Assembly (NCBI GenBank): GCA_022841445.1
Contig: JALHRM010000008.1
Coordinates: forward strand, 1-32,415
From: Candidatus Saccharimonadota bacterium
GTDB taxonomy: Bacteria; Patescibacteriota; Saccharimonadia; Saccharimonadales; UBA10212
Reading direction: 5' to 3'
Length of the DNA: 32,415 nt
In this document: piece by piece, positions 30,450 to 32,415 of the stretch
Position numbering within the stretch: position 1 is the stretch's first letter
How the letters are laid out: each line of letters starts with the position of its first letter
Position numbers and translations under genes: made by a program
Notes under the pieces: model-generated
What the model was told of the DNA's origin: nothing
Databases searched by the model: none
Seen by the model: the letters and a program-made list of their open reading frames with translations, nothing else

Positions 30450-30722
30450 ATGGATTCATTAGAAACCATTCGTCTACGCATTAACGAAGTAGACAAAGAA
30501 ATTATCAAATTACTTGCGGTTCGAACAGAGTTGGCGGAACAAGTTCGGGACTATAAAAAGAAGAACAAAATGACCGCCTTATCCCAGGATAGGTGGAATG
30601 AGCTCACTAGGCAGCATCGTCAATGGAGTAAAGAACTGGGTGTTGACTATGCACTTGTCGAGCCGATATTTGAACACGTACACCACTATGTACTGGAGAA
30701 TATTCACTCGGAATTGAGGTAA
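30450..30722 (+). CDS. Stand-alone chorismate mutase-type (AroQ class) domain protein
   Basis: 90 aa from ATG 30450. The pattern LETIRLRINEVDKEIIKLLAVRTELAEQVRDYKKKN is the first long helix of the all-alpha AroQ fold, with the catalytic Arg-Lys arrangement (Arg near residue 9, Arg26 and Lys34-36), and two further helices follow (DRWNELTRQHRQWSKELG and VEPIFEHVHHYVLENIHSEL). AroQ enzymes convert chorismate to prephenate. The domain here is about as short as minimal AroQ proteins, and no other aromatic-pathway gene is visible. CATACT ends 6 nt before the ATG, so it may be leaderless. An upstream GTG (30435) adds only five residues. Roles other than Phe/Tyr synthesis are possible. Confidence 0.78.
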   Translation: MDSLETIRLRINEVDKEIIKLLAVRTELAEQVRDYKKKNKMTALSQDRWNELTRQHRQWSKELGVDYALVEPIFEHVHHYVLENIHSELR

Positions 30723-30725
30723 CTC

Positions 30726-31655
30726 TTATTTATAGTTTGCTGGATATGACACTACCCAGTCAGTGTGGCTATTGGAGGCCCCTTTGGTGATATCTGAGAG
30801 ACTACTAAGCAACTTGTCTGTGATGGGGTGTGTGGTCGGAAGGTCGTACTGTTCGATTTTTTTAACCGATACAACACGGGCGGCCGTACCGCATAAAAAC
30901 ACTTCGTCGGCGATAAACAGCTCTGATTTGTCGACGGCGCGTTCTATGACGGTTATGCCGCTATCTTTGGCGATTTCTATTATGCTGCGCCTGGTTATAC
31001 CTTCGAGTATGTCGTCGCTCACCGTCGGGGTTATTAAAACACCATCTCGTACCAAGAATAGGTTCATGGCGCTTGCTTCACATACCTTACCTCGATTGTT
31101 GAGCAGAATAGCTTCGTCAAAGCCCCGTGTGACAGCCTCTGACTTGGCTAGAGCTGAATTGATGTAACTACCGCTGATTTTGCCCCGAAGCGGCATAGCG
31201 CGGTCTTCGGGCCTTGTCCATGAACTTATCGTGCAAGTTATGCCGCCTTCTCTGGCGAGGTATTCACCCATATCTAAACCGTAAATAAGTAAATCATGTT
31301 CAAGGTCATGTAGCCGGGGAGCAATCCCCAGGTCAGAAGTATACAAAAGCGGTCGAATGTAGTAGGACTTTGCTGGATTAGCTGCGATAAATGCTGTCAG
31401 GGCTTTTTGGATGGCGTTCGTATCGTAGGAAAACCCAAGCAGTTTTGCGCTATTTTTGAGTCGTTCAATATGTAAGTTTGGGCGGAAAAGTGTCACGGCA
31501 TTTTTCTTGGATGAATCAACTTCGGTACGCATGCCGCCAAAACTAGCCGTGCCGTAGTGTAATGCATGAGTGGCAATCGATATAGTGGCTTTTTCAAAGG
31601 GGATGACCCTGCCTTGCATATAAGCAAACGGCATAAACGAGGTTTTGGACTTCAT
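30726..31655 (-). CDS. ilvE: PLP-dependent aminotransferase class IV (branched-chain type)
   Basis: 309 aa, fold type IV transaminase. Visible features are HALHYGTASFGGMRTEV (substrate loop), RPNLHIERLKNSAKLLGF, the PLP-lysine region RGKISGSYINSALAKSEAVTRGFDEAILLN, VCEASAMNLFLVRDGVLITP and EGITRRSIIEIAKDSGI, as in IlvE. These enzymes transfer the amino group between glutamate and branched-chain 2-oxo acids. D-amino-acid transaminase and aminodeoxychorismate lyase share the fold, but the overall pattern and length favour IlvE. Its ATG overlaps the stop of pth by 4 bases, so translation is coupled. The chorismate mutase ends 4 nt from its stop on the opposite strand, so the two genes converge. 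Confidence 0.88.
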   Translation of the reverse strand: MKSKTSFMPFAYMQGRVIPFEKATISIATHALHYGTASFGGMRTEVDSSKKNAVTLFRPNLHIERLKNSAKLLGFSYDTNAIQKALTAFIAANPAKSYYIRPLLYTSDLGIAPRLHDLEHDLLIYGLDMGEYLAREGGITCTISSWTRPEDRAMPLRGKISGSYINSALAKSEAVTRGFDEAILLNNRGKVCEASAMNLFLVRDGVLITPTVSDDILEGITRRSIIEIAKDSGITVIERAVDKSELFIADEVFLCGTAARVVSVKKIEQYDLPTTHPITDKLLSSLSDITKGASNSHTDWVVSYPANYK

Positions 31656-32290
31656 AGGATTGTCTTTCGGGTGTCAACATGTAATGTGCCACCAGAAAGT
31701 ACATAGTCGTTAAGTATCGAAGTTGTTTCTTTGATTACCATATCAAGCTGGTCTTGTTCGCCTTTGCTGAAACTGCCAAGTACAAAATCGGTTGCCTCGG
31801 CTCGTTCAGCAACGCTGTTGCGAATCCCGATGCGAACTCGGCCAAAGTCTTCGCCAAGCTGAGAGACAAGCGACTTGAGACCGTTGTGACCGGCTGTGCC
31901 GCCACCGACTTTGGTGCGGATTTCGCCAAATGGGATGTCTAGCTCGTCGTGTACGACGAGCATATGTTGGTTATACACCCGGTAAAATTGCTGCACGGCA
32001 GTTACTGCTTCGCCAGAAAGGTTCATAAATGTTGTCGGTTTAATGAGAATAACTTTACTGCCACCGAGCACACCATCAGCTTGCAGACATTTGAGGGTTT
32101 TCTTTTCTACCCAGCCGCTGAAGTCATTTTGTGATGCGAAAGTATCGACCACGTCAAAGCCGATGTTGTGACGAGTGCCGGTATATTCCTTGCCAGGGTT
32201 ACCGAGACCGACGATGAGCAGGGTCTGATTGCCGCTGATGGCGTAGAGTGACTGCGCCTGTGTCATCTCACGTTTTTGCAAAAGTCCCAT
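31652..32290 (-). CDS. pth: Peptidyl-tRNA hydrolase
   Basis: 212 aa. It releases peptides from peptidyl-tRNA that drops off ribosomes. Signature segments are LIVGLGNPGKEYTGTRHNIGFDVVD with the catalytic His, KPTTFMNLSGEAV, VVHDELDIPFGEIRTKVGGGTAGHNGLKSL and GRVRIGIRNS. The first ~22 residues are an extension compared with Pth proteins that begin just before the VGLGNPG strand. An internal Met at residue 9 (32266) is an alternative start. It sits 12 nt after the der stop and overlaps the aminotransferase start by 4 bases, so der-pth-ilvE looks like one unit. Confidence 0.95.
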   Translation of the reverse strand: MGLLQKREMTQAQSLYAISGNQTLLIVGLGNPGKEYTGTRHNIGFDVVDTFASQNDFSGWVEKKTLKCLQADGVLGGSKVILIKPTTFMNLSGEAVTAVQQFYRVYNQHMLVVHDELDIPFGEIRTKVGGGTAGHNGLKSLVSQLGEDFGRVRIGIRNSVAERAEATDFVLGSFSKGEQDQLDMVIKETTSILNDYVLSGGTLHVDTRKTIL

Positions 32291-32302
32291 ATGCTATTTA
32301 GT

Positions 32303-32415
32303 TTACGACTTTTTTGTTCTTTCGGGGTGTTTTTCGATATACCAGAATTTTATTGGGGTGCCAGCCATGTCCCACTGAGAGCGGAAGTCACGGTCCATGT
32401 AACGTTTGTAGCTCC
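32303..32415 (-). CDS. der: GTPase Der, C-terminal fragment (5' part outside window)
   Basis: The 36 complete sense codons at the right edge translate to the end of a protein: SYKRYMDRDFRSQWDMAGTP, then IKFWYIEKHPERTKKS, then stop TAA at 32303-32305. The GTPIKFW-type ending matches the KH-like C-terminal domain of Der (EngA), the double GTPase needed for 50S assembly. Both G domains lie beyond the window. The call rests on a short stretch and on its position ahead of pth. Confidence 0.65.
   Translation of the reverse strand, partial: SYKRYMDRDFRSQWDMAGTPIKFWYIEKHPERTKKS

Noticed and set aside
1-32415. CRISPR array, insertion sequence, prophage or tRNA gene
   Set aside because: No regularly spaced repeats, transposase or integrase motifs, phage structural genes or tRNA T-loop patterns were recognised on either strand.

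Overview
The window reads as a piece of a small bacterial chromosome, most likely from the Candidate Phyla Radiation (Patescibacteria), with Saccharibacteria (TM7) the best guess. This is inferred from a very compact division and cell-wall cluster lacking murC/D/E/F, ftsA and ftsZ, an archaeal-type isopentenyl phosphate kinase, a sigma-region-4 protein fused to a HARE-HTH domain, a VirD4/TraG-like ATPase, tightly packed genes with 4-base overlaps, and moderate GC. All long reading frames use TGA as an ordinary stop, so the code is standard and the UGA-recoded CPR lineages are excluded. No 16S rRNA gene is present, so the assignment cannot be proven here.

Layout. 1-4057: the 3' part of a PIF1-type helicase converges on a large secreted sugar-dehydrogenase-like protein with two duplicated C-terminal modules. 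4169-6275: an isoprenoid block, with isopentenyl phosphate kinase and a divergent Nudix protein on the minus strand facing isopentenyl-diphosphate isomerase on the plus strand. 6339-13085: a plus-strand accessory/housekeeping run containing a hypothetical protein, NYN nuclease-like protein, membrane protein, flavodoxin, phosphoribosyltransferase, GH1 glycosidase, exported protein, YvcK and a HAD hydrolase. 13229-21790: the dcw cluster mraZ-rsmH-ftsL-ftsI-mraY-ftsW-murG-ftsQ, preceded by a clear MraZ operator (four GTGGG boxes) on a sigma-70 promoter. 21791-22437: an AT-rich gene-free stretch. 22438-29781: minus-strand VirD4-like ATPase, sigma4-HARE regulator, topA and dprA. 29801-30185: a strong promoter, a candidate structured non-coding RNA of about 350 nt and a terminator. 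30210-30722: a small unknown protein and a stand-alone chorismate mutase. 30726-32415: minus-strand class IV aminotransferase, peptidyl-tRNA hydrolase and the 3' end of der.

How it works together. The dcw cluster makes lipid II (mraY, murG) and the septal synthase (ftsW, ftsI) with its ftsL/ftsQ scaffold. The isoprenoid block could feed the polyprenyl carrier that MraY uses. The strongest candidate for something undescribed is the structured RNA at about 29836-30185. It has five mutually compatible hairpins enclosed by a long-range closing helix, and I cannot match it to RNase P RNA, tmRNA, SRP RNA or 6S RNA. A second recurring theme is that many start codons lie only 4-10 nt after a -10 hexamer, often an extended TGnTANNNT, which implies widespread leaderless transcripts.
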